Part shown: piece by piece, positions 7,878 to 16,391 of the stretch
Numbering within the stretch: position 1 is the first letter of the stretch
Layout of the letters: each line of letters begins with the position of its first letter
Origin: Cupriavidus consociatus
GTDB lineage: Bacteria > Pseudomonadota > Gammaproteobacteria > Burkholderiales > Burkholderiaceae
Length of the DNA stretch: 64,000 nucleotides
NCBI RefSeq assembly: GCF_017814975.1
Contig: NZ_JAGIQA010000010.1
Span: forward strand, 124,001 to 188,000
Reading direction: 5' to 3'
Notes under the pieces: generated by a model
What the model was told of the DNA's origin: nothing
Seen by the model: only the letters and a program-made list of their open reading frames with translations
Databases searched by the model: none
Position numbers and translations under genes: made by a program

Positions 7878-9431
7878 ATGAACGCCAACCTGTTCGCCCT
7901 GTTCGAAACCCGCTTTCCCGCCGACCGCACCGCCTGCTGCATCGAGACCCACGACGGCCTGTACTACAGCTGGGACGACCTCGACCGCGCCACCGCCAAG
8001 CTGGCCAACCTGCTGGCCTCGCTGAACCTGCCCGAAGGCGCGCGCGTGGCGGTTCAGGTCGAGAAGTCGCCCGAGGCCCTGTTCCTGTACCTGGCTACCC
8101 TGCGCGCGGGCTACGTCTACCTGCCGCTGAATACCGCCTACCAGGAGGCGGAAATCGACTATTTCGTCGGCAACGCCGAGCCGTCGGTGGTGGTGTGCAG
8201 CAGCAAGAATTTCGCCTGGGTCTCCAAGGTCGCGTTCCGCCACGGCGTCAACCATGTCTTTACGCTGGACGATGACCGCAGCGGCTCGCTGCTGGCACGC
8301 GCCGCCGGCAAGCGCGACAACTTTGCCACCGTCGCGCGCGAGGACGATGATCTCGCCGCCATCCTCTACACCTCGGGCACCACCGGCCGCAGCAAGGGCG
8401 CGATGCTGACGCACCGCAACCTGGCCTCCAATGCGCAGACGCTGCACGAATACTGGGGCTGGCGCAGCGATGACGTGCTGCTGCATATGCTGCCGATCTT
8501 CCATGTGCACGGCCTGTTCGTGGCCTCGCACGGCGCACTGCTGGCAGGCGCCAAGATGATCTGGACGCCCCGGCTCGACATGGCGCAGGTGCTGAAATTC
8601 CTGCCGCGCTCGACCGTGATGATGGGCGTGCCGACCTACTATGTGCGCCTGCTGCAGGAGCCGCGCTTCGACGACGACACCTGCCGCCGCATGCGGCTGT
8701 TTGTGTCAGGCTCGGCGCCGCTGCTGCTGGAAACCTTCGACGCCTTCCGCGAACGCACCGGCCATACCATCCTGGAGCGCTACGGGATGAGCGAGACGGT
8801 GATGCTGGTGTCCAACCCGTATGACCTGGCGCTGGGCGAGCGCATCGGCGGCACCGTCGGGATGCCGCTGCCGGGCGTGTCGGTGCGCGTGGTCGATGGC
8901 GAAGGCAAGGCGTGCGCGCCGGGCGAGATCGGCAATGTCGAAGTGAAGGGCCCCAACGTGTTTCACGGCTACTGGCGCATGCCGGAGAAGACCAGGGAAG
9001 AGTTCACCGGGGACGGCTGGTTCAAGACCGGCGATGTCGGCCGCTTTGGCGGCGCCATCGTCAGCCAGGCGGGTGAGCGCCAGGTGCCGGACAGCTACCT
9101 GACCATCGTCGGCCGCAGCAAGGACCTGATCATCTCGGGCGGCTACAACGTCTACCCGAAGGAAATCGAGAGCTTTATCGACGAGATGCCGGGCGTGGCC
9201 GAGAGCGCCGTGATCGGCGTGCCGCACGCGGACTTCGGCGAGGCAGTGGTGGCGGTGGTGGTGACGAAGCCGGGTGCGGAGATCGATGAGTCGGAAATGA
9301 TCGGTACGCTCAAGGGACGCATCGCCAACTTCAAGGTGCCCAAGCGCGTGCATGTGGTGGACGAGCTGCCGCGCAATACGATGGGGAAGGTGCAGAAGAA
9401 CGTGTTGCGGCAGCAGTTCGCGACGCTCTGA
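7878..9431 (+). CDS. matB: Malonyl-CoA synthetase (acyl-adenylating)
   Basis: A 517-residue acyl-CoA synthetase of the ANL superfamily, activating malonate to malonyl-CoA with ATP and CoA. The AMP-binding loop LYTSGTTGRSKGAMLTH is near residue 165, GWFKTGDVGRF near 380, the hinge GRSKDLIISGGYNVYPKEIE near 415, and the C-terminal catalytic lysine in NTMGKVQK near 505. The overall sequence, including the opening MNANLFALFETRF, is MatB-like. It lies 110 bases after the hydratase gene and ends the malonate cluster. Specificity for malonate is supported by the malonyl-CoA decarboxylase gene in the same cluster. Confidence 0.9.
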   Translation: MNANLFALFETRFPADRTACCIETHDGLYYSWDDLDRATAKLANLLASLNLPEGARVAVQVEKSPEALFLYLATLRAGYVYLPLNTAYQEAEIDYFVGNAEPSVVVCSSKNFAWVSKVAFRHGVNHVFTLDDDRSGSLLARAAGKRDNFATVAREDDDLAAILYTSGTTGRSKGAMLTHRNLASNAQTLHEYWGWRSDDVLLHMLPIFHVHGLFVASHGALLAGAKMIWTPRLDMAQVLKFLPRSTVMMGVPTYYVRLLQEPRFDDDTCRRMRLFVSGSAPLLLETFDAFRERTGHTILERYGMSETVMLVSNPYDLALGERIGGTVGMPLPGVSVRVVDGEGKACAPGEIGNVEVKGPNVFHGYWRMPEKTREEFTGDGWFKTGDVGRFGGAIVSQAGERQVPDSYLTIVGRSKDLIISGGYNVYPKEIESFIDEMPGVAESAVIGVPHADFGEAVVAVVVTKPGAEIDESEMIGTLKGRIANFKVPKRVHVVDELPRNTMGKVQKNVLRQQFATL

Positions 9432-9443
9432 CGTTCCGGGGTC

Positions 9444-9475
9444 TGCTGCCCCTCCCGCTTGCGGGAGAGGCAGCA
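9444..9475. repeat. Near-perfect hairpin repeat between convergent genes
   Basis: A 32-base hairpin, TGCTGCC-C-CTCCCGC-tt-GCGGGAG-A-GGCAGCA, with 15-base arms and one mismatch. It lies between the stop codons of matB and the SIMPL gene. It lacks a clear T-tract, so it is not a standard intrinsic terminator. Its CTCCCGC/GCGGGAG core matches the inverted repeats near 62.0-62.2 kb, suggesting one dispersed intergenic repeat family. Confidence 0.6.
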
Positions 9476-9496
9476 CGCAAGCGGTGCCCCGCCGGC

Positions 9497-10195
9497 TTAC
9501 TTCAGCATCTGCACCGACCCGTTCACCGATACCGTCACCTGTGTCTTGCCGCCTTCCACCGGGACTGGCACCGCGGCATCGGCCATCATTGCCTTGGCTG
9601 CGCCATACATGCGCGGCATCGGCGGCACCACGCCGCTTTCGCTCACGTTGACTTCCCGGATGGTGTAGCTGTTGTAGCCAAACAGCTTGGTGGTCGACTG
9701 CGCCTTGTTGCGGAACGACGCCACTGCCTGTTCGGCCAGCTTGGCCTCGGCCGCTTCGCGCGCTTCACGCGACAGCGAGAACGCGATGTTCTGCACCTGC
9801 ATCTGGCTGGCCAGCTCACCCGCCAGCTTCGACACCGCCGAGAAATCGCGCGACTTCAGGATGACCTCGGAACGCCCGCGCCATGTGCTGATGCGGCCGT
9901 TGCGGTCGGTGCTCGGGTGGATGGTGAAGCCGCCCGATTCCGCGGTCACGCCCTGCGTGCGCTTGGCCTGTGCCAGCACGGCCTGGGTGCGCGTGGACAG
10001 CGCCGTCGAAATCGCCGCGGGCTCTGCGCCTTCCTGTTCGGCGGCGAGCGTCAGGTGCACGATGTCGGTCGGCACTTCGCTCACGGCCTGTGCCGACAGT
10101 GACAGCACGCCGGACGGCGTTTCGGCCGGCCCGCCATGCGCCGAAGCGACGATGGCGGTGGTGCCCAGCAGGGTGGCGGCAAGCCATTGTTTCAT
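9497..10195 (-). CDS. SIMPL (DUF541) domain periplasmic protein
   Basis: A 232-residue exported protein of the SIMPL/DUF541 family. The start MKQWLAATLLGTTAIVASAHG is a typical Sec signal peptide with cleavage after AHG or nearby. The mature part opens with a VLSLSAQAVSEVPTDIVHLTLAAE segment characteristic of the family and ends in VTVSVNGSVQML. The ATG at 10195 was chosen because upstream in-frame sequence is arginine/cysteine-rich and not signal-like. Some family members influence oxidative-stress resistance or outer-membrane properties, but the molecular role is unknown. It is transcribed in the same direction as the TSUP permease gene, 94 bases downstream of it. Confidence 0.85.
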   Translation of the reverse strand: MKQWLAATLLGTTAIVASAHGGPAETPSGVLSLSAQAVSEVPTDIVHLTLAAEQEGAEPAAISTALSTRTQAVLAQAKRTQGVTAESGGFTIHPSTDRNGRISTWRGRSEVILKSRDFSAVSKLAGELASQMQVQNIAFSLSREAREAAEAKLAEQAVASFRNKAQSTTKLFGYNSYTIREVNVSESGVVPPMPRMYGAAKAMMADAAVPVPVEGGKTQVTVSVNGSVQMLK

Positions 10196-10289
10196 CTTGT
10201 TCTCCCGAAAAAACGTAGTGGCTATCAGACGGAACCGGCGCCTGAAACGTTCCGCGAGATTGCAAACGAATGTTGCGGACCCGGTGCTG

Positions 10290-11114
10290 TCAGAACGCCT
10301 GCCAAGCCTTCCACAGCATGTAGGACGCCAGGCACAGCAGCAGCACCGCAAAGGCCTTGCGCAGCTGCCCGACATCCATCCGGTGCGCGGTGCGCGCTCC
10401 CAGCGGCGCGGTCAGCATGCTGGCCGCGACAATGACGAGCAACGCCGGCAGGTAGATGTAGCCGATCGACCCCGACGGCAGCCCCGGCATCTGCCAGCCG
10501 CTCCAGACATAGCCCGCCACGCTGGCGGCGGCGATCGGGAAGCCCAGTGCCGCCGACGTCGCCACCGCGTTGTGGATCGGCACGTTGCACCAGGTCATGA
10601 ACGGTACCGAGACAAAGGCGCCGCCCGCGCCGACCAGGCTCGACAGGAACCCGATCACGCCGCCCGTGCCCAGCATGCCCGCCGCGCCCGGCAGTTGCCG
10701 GCTCGGCGCGGGGCGGTGGCTGCGCAGCATCTGCAGCGCGGAAAACCCGACAAACACGGCAAAGGCCAGCGACAGCCAGCTGGTCTTGAGCGCGGCAAAG
10801 ACCTTGCCGCCGCCGATCATGCCGCCCAGCACGATGCCCGGTGCCAGCGCCAGCACCACCGGCCAGCGCACCGCGCCGCGCTTGTGGTGCGCGCGCACCG
10901 ACGACAGCGACGTGAACAGGATGGTGCCCATCGACGTGGCAATCGCCATATGGACGATGGCTTCCGTGGGAAAGCCCAGCGCGGTGAACAGCAGCGTCAG
11001 GAACGGCACCATCATCATGCCGCCGCCGACGCCGAGCAGTCCGGCGCAGAAGCCGGTAAAGGCGCCGAGGGCCAGCAGCGCGGGAACCAGCACCGGCAGG
11101 GTGGCAAGCTGCAT
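10290..11114 (-). CDS. TSUP (TauE/SafE) family membrane permease
   Basis: A 274-residue multi-helix inner-membrane protein of the TauE/SafE (TSUP) family, putative exporters or importers of sulfur-containing anions and organic acids. The opening GAFTGFCAGLLGVGGGMMMVP and the second-half repeat GFLSSLVGAGGAFVSVPFM are the two glycine-rich halves of the internally duplicated fold. About eight hydrophobic helices can be traced. Its start lies 17 bases after the EVE gene's stop, so the two may be cotranscribed. The substrate is not predictable from sequence. Confidence 0.9.
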   Translation of the reverse strand: MQLATLPVLVPALLALGAFTGFCAGLLGVGGGMMMVPFLTLLFTALGFPTEAIVHMAIATSMGTILFTSLSSVRAHHKRGAVRWPVVLALAPGIVLGGMIGGGKVFAALKTSWLSLAFAVFVGFSALQMLRSHRPAPSRQLPGAAGMLGTGGVIGFLSSLVGAGGAFVSVPFMTWCNVPIHNAVATSAALGFPIAAASVAGYVWSGWQMPGLPSGSIGYIYLPALLVIVAASMLTAPLGARTAHRMDVGQLRKAFAVLLLCLASYMLWKAWQAF

Positions 11115-11131
11115 GGGTCAGCGCGCTGGTT

Positions 11132-11614
11132 TCAGCGCATCAGCTTGCCGGTAATGAAGCGCCATTCCGCCGGCGTAACCGGCGTGATCGAGAGCCGGTT
11201 GCCACGGCGCAGCACCACCATGTCGGCCAGTTCTTCATGCTCGCGCAGCGCCGCCAGCGGGATCAGCGCGCTCTTGCGCTCGAAGCGCACGTCGACCAGC
11301 AGCCAGCGCGGCACATCGGGCTTCGACGCGGCGTCGTAGTACGGGCTCCTGGAATCGAACTGGGTCGGGTCGGGGTAGGGCGTGGAGCAGACCTCGGCCA
11401 GGCCGGCAATGCCGGGCTCGGGGCACGACGAGTGGTAGAACAGCACACCGTCGCCGATCTGCATGGTGTCGCGCATGAAGTTGCGCGCCTGGTAGTTACG
11501 CACGCCGGTCCACGGCAGCGTTCCCTCGCGGGCGAGGTCGTCGATGCTGGCCTCGTCCGGCTCCGATTTCATCAGCCAGTACTGGCGGGCGCGTTTGTTC
11601 TGGTTCGGGCTCAC
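11132..11614 (-). CDS. EVE domain protein
   Basis: A 160-residue EVE-domain protein, a PUA-related fold thought to bind modified bases in DNA or RNA. The N-terminal RQYWLMKSEPDEASIDDL, the WTGVRNYQARNFMRD segment and GDGVLFYHSSCPEPGIAG are family hallmarks. The start is a GTG at 11614; an internal ATG at residue 15 would cut into the conserved first strand, so the GTG is preferred. It lies directly downstream of the 6S RNA gene on the same strand. Its cellular role is not established. Confidence 0.88.
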   Translation of the reverse strand: MSPNQNKRARQYWLMKSEPDEASIDDLAREGTLPWTGVRNYQARNFMRDTMQIGDGVLFYHSSCPEPGIAGLAEVCSTPYPDPTQFDSRSPYYDAASKPDVPRWLLVDVRFERKSALIPLAALREHEELADMVVLRRGNRLSITPVTPAEWRFITGKLMR

Positions 11615-11674
11615 GGCGCGGTTCGTGGATGAAGGGGTCGGGGTGCGCGGGCATGGCCGCGCGCGTGCGCAAAG

Positions 11675-11710
11675 AAAAAAGGCGATGGTTCAGAAAACCA
11701 CCGCCTTTTT
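11675..11710 (-). terminator. Intrinsic terminator after 6S RNA
   Basis: Reading leftward, AAAAAGGCGGTGGTT-ttctg-AACCATCGCCTTTTTT is a long stem closed by an uninterrupted T-run. It follows the 6S RNA 3' end by a few bases and would end that transcript before the EVE gene. Confidence 0.85.
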
Positions 11711-11715
11711 AGGGG

Positions 11716-11930
11716 GTCCCCGCCTCGGCCGCTGGGTCGGCATCCTGAACCCAAGTGAGGTTCAGAGTGGCTGCGGAAGTCGCATTTCGGGTACATCATC
11801 CACTCAGGGAGTCCAAGCCAGGCCCGGACTATGAATGCGACGACGCGCTCGCCCACGCGACATGATCCCGCACCATGCAATGCATATCGGTTCAAGGAGT
11901 TTATGACCCTCACGAACCAGGCAGGGAAAC
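11716..11930 (-). ncRNA. ssrS: 6S RNA
   Basis: Reading leftward from about 11930, a 5' segment TTCCCTGCCTGG pairs with the 3' segment CCGAGGCGGGGA as a closing stem. Inside lie TTGAACCGATAT, matching GAGCCGATAT of E. coli 6S, and the small hairpin CTGAACC-tcactt-GGGTTCAG, matching TTGAACC-AA-GGGTTCA of E. coli. A stem of GTCGCATT with AATGCGAC forms the apical arm. The gene lies just downstream of zapA, the usual place for ssrS. 6S RNA mimics an open promoter and binds sigma-70 RNA polymerase in stationary phase. Ends are estimated from pairing; about 215 nt is somewhat longer than the E. coli RNA. Confidence 0.8.
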
Positions 11931-12233
11931 TGTCAAACGTCTGACGCTACAACCGCTTCGACCGGTCGGGTAGGTGACCTGCCTGCGGGATGTCAGACGT
12001 TTGCCGTTTCTAACTAGGATGGGATGAAAACGGCGGCCGGGCGCGATAACCTGGCCAGTCAGCTGCACTTCTGTGGTGCCTCGTGCAGTCTGGCTACACT
12101 ATACACCGCGTCGCAGGCCTTACCAAGTCCACACGCGCGTATCGTTACATTTTGCGCGACAGCGCGGCATCCGCTGCACATCCTCCATTTTCACGGTATA
12201 TGGGGCTGCCAGGCCGGGTTTCAACCGGCCCCT

Positions 12234-12566
12234 TCAGCCCCGCGTGCCGGTACCCACGTGCGCGTACTGCCGCAACGCTTCGTCGGCGCGGTCGTTCAGC
12301 TCGCGGATGCGAGCGTGGATGGCCTCGACCGGGATCGTGCCCTCGGCTTGTTGCTTGCGCTGCAAGGCCAGCAGATCGGACGCGATCGAAATCGCGGCCA
12401 TCACCGCCACGCGCTCGACGCCTTTGGCGGCCATGCCGTTGCGCAGCTTGTTCATCTGCGTGTCGACCAGTGCCACGGCCTCGAGCAGCGCGGCCTCGTT
12501 CTCGGGCGCGATGGCAAAGCGGTACGGCTGGCCGGCGATATTGACTTCGACTTGCTTGTTGCTCAT
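12234..12566 (-). CDS. zapA: Cell division protein ZapA
   Basis: A 110-residue ZapA, a cytoplasmic protein that bundles FtsZ filaments at the division ring. The N-terminal MSNKQVEVNIAGQPYRFAI is the conserved globular head, followed by a helical coiled-coil tail (LLALQRKQQ onwards). Length is normal for beta-proteobacteria. Its ATG overlaps the stop of the preceding coiled-coil gene by four bases (ATGA), so the two are translationally coupled. 6S RNA lies downstream. Confidence 0.93.
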   Translation of the reverse strand: MSNKQVEVNIAGQPYRFAIAPENEAALLEAVALVDTQMNKLRNGMAAKGVERVAVMAAISIASDLLALQRKQQAEGTIPVEAIHARIRELNDRADEALRQYAHVGTGTRG

Positions 12567-12880
12567 GCGTGTTCTCCGGAGGCCTTGTGCGGCTCTGCGC
12601 CTGCCGTGGCGCCCTCGCCCAGCAGGTCGAGCTGGCGCGTGTCGCTGGCCGTCGGCAGCTTGTCAAGGATGGACTGGATGCGCAGTTGCGCTTCCTCGAT
12701 CTTGATGTTGAGCAGTTCGCGGTCGGCGGCCATGGCCTCGCGCTCGCTGCGCAACAGCGCGGCTTCACCCTCCAGCCGGGCGATCTCGTCGCGCAGCCGC
12801 TGGTTTTCCGCCGCCAGGGTGTCCGCATGGTGCAGCACGCGCCCGATCTTCGCGGCCAGTTGTTCGAGTTCGTTGAGCAT
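12563..12880 (-). CDS. ZapB-like coiled-coil protein (TIGR02449 type)
   Basis: A 105-residue protein dominated by a heptad coiled coil (LNELEQLAAKIGRVLHHADTL, ENQRLRDEIARLEGEAALL). Such short coiled-coil genes sit directly before zapA in beta-proteobacteria and are thought to act with ZapA at the divisome, in the manner of ZapB. Two starts are possible: ATG at 12880 (MLNELEQ) or ATG at 12892 (MTGPMLNELEQ); neither has a strong ribosome binding site. The C-terminal 25 residues are polar and disordered. Its stop overlaps the zapA start. Confidence 0.8.
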   Translation of the reverse strand: MLNELEQLAAKIGRVLHHADTLAAENQRLRDEIARLEGEAALLRSEREAMAADRELLNIKIEEAQLRIQSILDKLPTASDTRQLDLLGEGATAGAEPHKASGEHA

Positions 12881-13085
12881 AGGGCCTGTCATGATGGGAT
12901 AAAAGTCAGGTAACGCGATTCTAGCCGATGCGCCGGCGCGCACAATGCGAAGGAAAGCGTTTGTGACCGGGTACCTGCATGGAAGTTGCAGCCTTCTGCA
13001 CCCAAAACCCCGGCAGAGTTGTGACAAAGCACTATGGGCGCCGCGTTGACGCAGGTAGCGAAACTCCCTACACTCGCGCACGTTC

Positions 13086-13372
13086 CAGGTGCTCGCCCTT
13101 TTCGTCCCTGGCGAAAGGGCAGTTCAACGGGAAACAGGGAGCCTTGCCAGCCGCGCGCCGGAAGGGCCAACCTGTGCTGCCCCCGCAACGGTAAGCGACC
13201 GCGTGCGCATCCGCCAGCGCCAGCCACTTCCGCAGCCAGCCTGCCGGAAGGGCCGCCGGCAACGACCGGGATCCGATCCCGGCCACATGTCCACGCAGGA
13301 CCGGCCACACGCCACTGAACCTCAGGTTCGGGAAGGCGCCGGTTCCGAGTCGCCAGCCCGGATACCGGCCTG
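13086..13372 (+). promoter_or_regulatory. Cobalamin (adenosylcobalamin-class) riboswitch
   Basis: The 5' UTR of btuB contains the conserved cobalamin riboswitch elements in order: AGGTGC near 13087, the ACGGGAAACAGGG core strand near 13127, TGCTGCCCCCGCAACGGTAAGCG near 13172, the B12 box GCCACTG at 13311-13317, GGGAAGG near 13329, and the closing CAGCCCGGATACCGGCCTG ending at 13372. It should lower expression of the btuB-to-cobC genes when cobalamin is plentiful. A hairpin at 13425-13444 (GGAACGG/CCGTTCC) just before the btuB start may be part of the expression platform. Length (about 287 nt) reflects a long variable arm. Confidence 0.93.
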
Positions 13373-13460
13373 AACGCGGGCTGCCGCCGTGCGCGGCACG
13401 CCTCATCGCCATATGGTCCGCGGGGGAACGGGCCCGGCCGTTCCTACCTAGTCCTGCATC

Positions 13461-15368
13461 ATGCGTTCATCGCTCCACAGGTCGACCCGCCCGGCAGCCC
13501 CGGCGGTGCGTCCGCTCGTGCCCGCAACCTCGTCTGCGATTGCGGCAGCCATTGCCTCGTTCACCCTGGTCCCGGCCACCTCGTTCGCGCAAGCCGCCGA
13601 CAGCGGCAGCGCCCAACAGCTGGCCCCGGTGGTGGTGACTTCCACCCGCACCGCGCAATCCATTACCGAGGCGCTGCCGCACACGACGGTGGTGACGCAG
13701 GAAGATATCGTCAATTCGCAAGCGCCGGACCTGCGCACGCTGCTGCGCAACCAGGCCGGCGTGGAATTCTCGGCCAACGGCGGCATGGGCAGCAACACCA
13801 CGCTGTTCATGCGCGGCGCCAATTCCAACCAGACGCTGATCCTGATCGATGGCGTGCGCGTGTCATCGGCCAGCAGCGGCACCGCGCAGCTGGCCAACAT
13901 CCTGCCCGACCAGATCGACCGGATCGAAGTGGTGCGCGGCAACGTGTCGGCACTGTACGGCTCGGACGCGATCGGCGGCGTAGTGCAGATCTTTACCAAG
14001 AGCGGTGCGGGACAGGCCCCGGCGGCCAATGCGTCGGTGGAGTATGGCAGCAACAACACGCGCCAGGGCACGGTCGGCTACGGCGGGCAGGTGGGCGACA
14101 CCTCGTTCAACCTGACCGGTTCGGCGTTCAAGACCGACGGCTTTTCGTCGATCAATACGCAGCAGGCGCCGCGCGCCAACCCCAACGACAACCCGTACGA
14201 AAACCAGAGCGTGTCGGGCCAGGTGAAGCACCGCTTCACGCCCGACTGGGATGCGGGCTTCAGCGGCTACTACTCCAAGAGCAAGCTGTCGTTCGACAGC
14301 GCCTTCGGCCGCCCGACCGACGACAACCGCACCAACAGCGAGCTGTACGCGCTGTCGGCCTTCGTCAACGGCAAGGTCGGCGCCGACTGGACCACGCATT
14401 TCAAGCTGTCGCAGAGCGCGGACAACAGCGACACCTTCCTGAACGGGCGCGCCAACGGCACCTTCAATACCCGCAACCGCCAGTTCAACTGGCAGAACGA
14501 GTACGCGGTCGCCGCCAACCACACGCTGCTGTTCGGTACCGACTACCTGCAGCAGGAGCTGGTTTCGAGCGCCTACGGCGCGCCCACGCGCAACGTCTTC
14601 TCGGTGTTCGGCGGCTATGACGGGCGCATCGGCAAGCACCAGCTGCAGCTCAACGCGCGCAACGACCACTATTCCGACTTCGGCAACCAGGGCAGCTTCT
14701 TCGCCGGCTACGGCTATAACGTGACCGATGCGTTCAAGCTGATCGCCAACGTCAGCAACGCCTTCCGCGCGCCGACCTTCAACGAGCTGTACTTCCCCAA
14801 TTTCGGCCAGCCCAACCTGCAGCCCGAGCGCGCCAAGTCGGTCGAGGCGGGGGTGCAGTACACCACCGCCACGGCGGGGCTGCTGCGCGTGACCGCGTTC
14901 GAGACCCGCTACGACGACCTGATCGTGTCGGCGCTGCAGCCCAACGGCATGTTCCTGGCCGAGAACGTCAACAAGGCCAAGGTGCAGGGCATCGAGGCCT
15001 CGTGGCGCGCCACCGTCTACGGCACCGACCTCGGCGCCAGCGTGACCTTCCAGAATCCGGTCGACGAGCAGAACAACACCCAGCTGCTGCGCCGCGCCCG
15101 CCGCCACGCCGCGCTGGACGTGGGCCGCAACTTTGGCAACTGGCGCTTCGGCGGCGAATGGCTGGTATCGTCGTCGCGCATGGATGCCGGCTCGCGCCGC
15201 CTGGGCGGATACGGTATCGTCAACCTCAACGCCCGCTACAACCTCGACAAGCAATGGTTCGTTGCCGCCCGCGTCGAAAACCTGTTCGACAAGGACTACC
15301 AGCTCGCCTACCCCTACAACACGCAGGGGCGCGCGGGCTTCATCACGCTGGGCTGGCGCCAGCGATGA
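13461..15368 (+). CDS. btuB: TonB-dependent vitamin B12 outer-membrane receptor
   Basis: A 635-residue TonB-dependent receptor. The signal peptide ends near residue 44 (SFAQA), followed by a TonB box-like APVVVTSTRTAQS, a plug domain with LRNQAGVEFSANGG and DQIDRIEVVRGNVSALYGSDAIGGV, and a C-terminal beta-barrel ending in FITLGWRQR with the required terminal aromatic-rich strand. The riboswitch upstream and the btuCD, cob genes downstream identify the substrate as a corrinoid. It needs TonB-ExbBD from elsewhere. No clear ribosome binding site precedes the ATG, which is consistent with riboswitch control of translation. Confidence 0.93.
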   Translation: MRSSLHRSTRPAAPAVRPLVPATSSAIAAAIASFTLVPATSFAQAADSGSAQQLAPVVVTSTRTAQSITEALPHTTVVTQEDIVNSQAPDLRTLLRNQAGVEFSANGGMGSNTTLFMRGANSNQTLILIDGVRVSSASSGTAQLANILPDQIDRIEVVRGNVSALYGSDAIGGVVQIFTKSGAGQAPAANASVEYGSNNTRQGTVGYGGQVGDTSFNLTGSAFKTDGFSSINTQQAPRANPNDNPYENQSVSGQVKHRFTPDWDAGFSGYYSKSKLSFDSAFGRPTDDNRTNSELYALSAFVNGKVGADWTTHFKLSQSADNSDTFLNGRANGTFNTRNRQFNWQNEYAVAANHTLLFGTDYLQQELVSSAYGAPTRNVFSVFGGYDGRIGKHQLQLNARNDHYSDFGNQGSFFAGYGYNVTDAFKLIANVSNAFRAPTFNELYFPNFGQPNLQPERAKSVEAGVQYTTATAGLLRVTAFETRYDDLIVSALQPNGMFLAENVNKAKVQGIEASWRATVYGTDLGASVTFQNPVDEQNNTQLLRRARRHAALDVGRNFGNWRFGGEWLVSSSRMDAGSRRLGGYGIVNLNARYNLDKQWFVAARVENLFDKDYQLAYPYNTQGRAGFITLGWRQR

Positions 15369-15383
15369 GCGCACGGGCGCGCC

Positions 15384-16391
15384 ATGTCTGAGTTCCGGCG
15401 CGCCCTGGCGGTGTGGCTGGCGCTTGCCCTGGCGTCAGCCGCAGTCTTCGCGGCCTCCCTTGCGCTTGGCAGCGTCTCGCTCGATGCGCGCGAGCTGTGG
15501 CAGGCGCTCAGCGGCGCCGACACCGGTACCGCCGGCGCCATCGTGCGCGAACTGCGCCTGCCGCGCGCGGCTGCGGCCTTTGCCTGCGGCGGGCTGCTGG
15601 CGCTGTCCGGCGCGCTGATGCAGGTGCTGCTGCGCAACCCGCTGGCCGAGCCTTATGTGCTGGGCGTCTCCGGCGGCGCGTCGGTCGGCGCCTTGCTGGC
15701 GATGCTGGTGCTGGCGCCGTGGTGGGGCGTGCAGACGGCCGCCGCCGTCGGCGCGCTGTGCTCGATGCTGCTGGTGGCGACGCTGGCGCGGCGCGACCTG
15801 CTGCACCCGCAGGTGCAGGGCGGCCATCGCGAAGCGGGCGCGCGCCTGCTGCTGACGGGCGTGATCCTCGCCGCAGGGTGGGGCGCGGTGATCACGCTGA
15901 TCCTTGCCGTGGCGCCGGAATCGCGGCTGCGCGGCATGCTGTTCTGGCTGACCGGCGACCTTGGCGGCACCGCCAGCTACGGCGGCCCGCTGGCGACGAT
16001 GATCGTCGCGCTGCTGCTGGCCATGCCGATGGCGCGTGCGCTCAACGTGATGCTGCTCGGCGAGACCGTGGCGCAGTCGCTGGGCGTGCGCGTGGGCCGG
16101 GTGCGGCTGCTGACCTTCCTGCTGGCCTCGGTGTGCATTGCCGTGGCCATCACCACTGCCGGCTCGATCGGCTTTGTCGGCCTGGTCGTGCCGCACCTGG
16201 TACGGCTGGCGTGGGGCAACGACCAGCGCCTGCTGCTGCCGGCGGCGGTGCTGCTGGGCGGTGCGTTGCTGATGGCGGCCGACCTGATCGCGCGCACCGT
16301 GATCGCCCCGGCGCAGCTGCCGGTGGGCGTGATCACCGCGCTGCTGGGCGTGCCGACTTTCCTGTATCTGCTGTTGCGGAGGCCGCGATGA
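15384..16391 (+). CDS. btuC: Corrinoid ABC transporter permease
   Basis: A 335-residue permease of the FecCD/BtuC family with about ten membrane helices. Conserved segments include LRLPRAAAAFACGGLLALSGALMQVLLRNPLAEPYVLGVSGG (read in short pieces: LRLPR, GALMQ, NPLAEP) and GFVGLVVPHLVRLAWG near residue 265. It forms the membrane channel through which corrinoid delivered by BtuF crosses the inner membrane, powered by the ATPase downstream. It begins 15 bases after btuB and its stop overlaps the next start by four bases (ATGA), so the genes are coupled. Confidence 0.93.
   Translation: MSEFRRALAVWLALALASAAVFAASLALGSVSLDARELWQALSGADTGTAGAIVRELRLPRAAAAFACGGLLALSGALMQVLLRNPLAEPYVLGVSGGASVGALLAMLVLAPWWGVQTAAAVGALCSMLLVATLARRDLLHPQVQGGHREAGARLLLTGVILAAGWGAVITLILAVAPESRLRGMLFWLTGDLGGTASYGGPLATMIVALLLAMPMARALNVMLLGETVAQSLGVRVGRVRLLTFLLASVCIAVAITTAGSIGFVGLVVPHLVRLAWGNDQRLLLPAAVLLGGALLMAADLIARTVIAPAQLPVGVITALLGVPTFLYLLLRRPR

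Noticed and set aside
12024-12902. Rightward open frame over zapA and the coiled-coil gene
   Set aside because: It is opposite two overlapping, family-typical genes and 6S RNA upstream sequence; no ribosome site or known domain.
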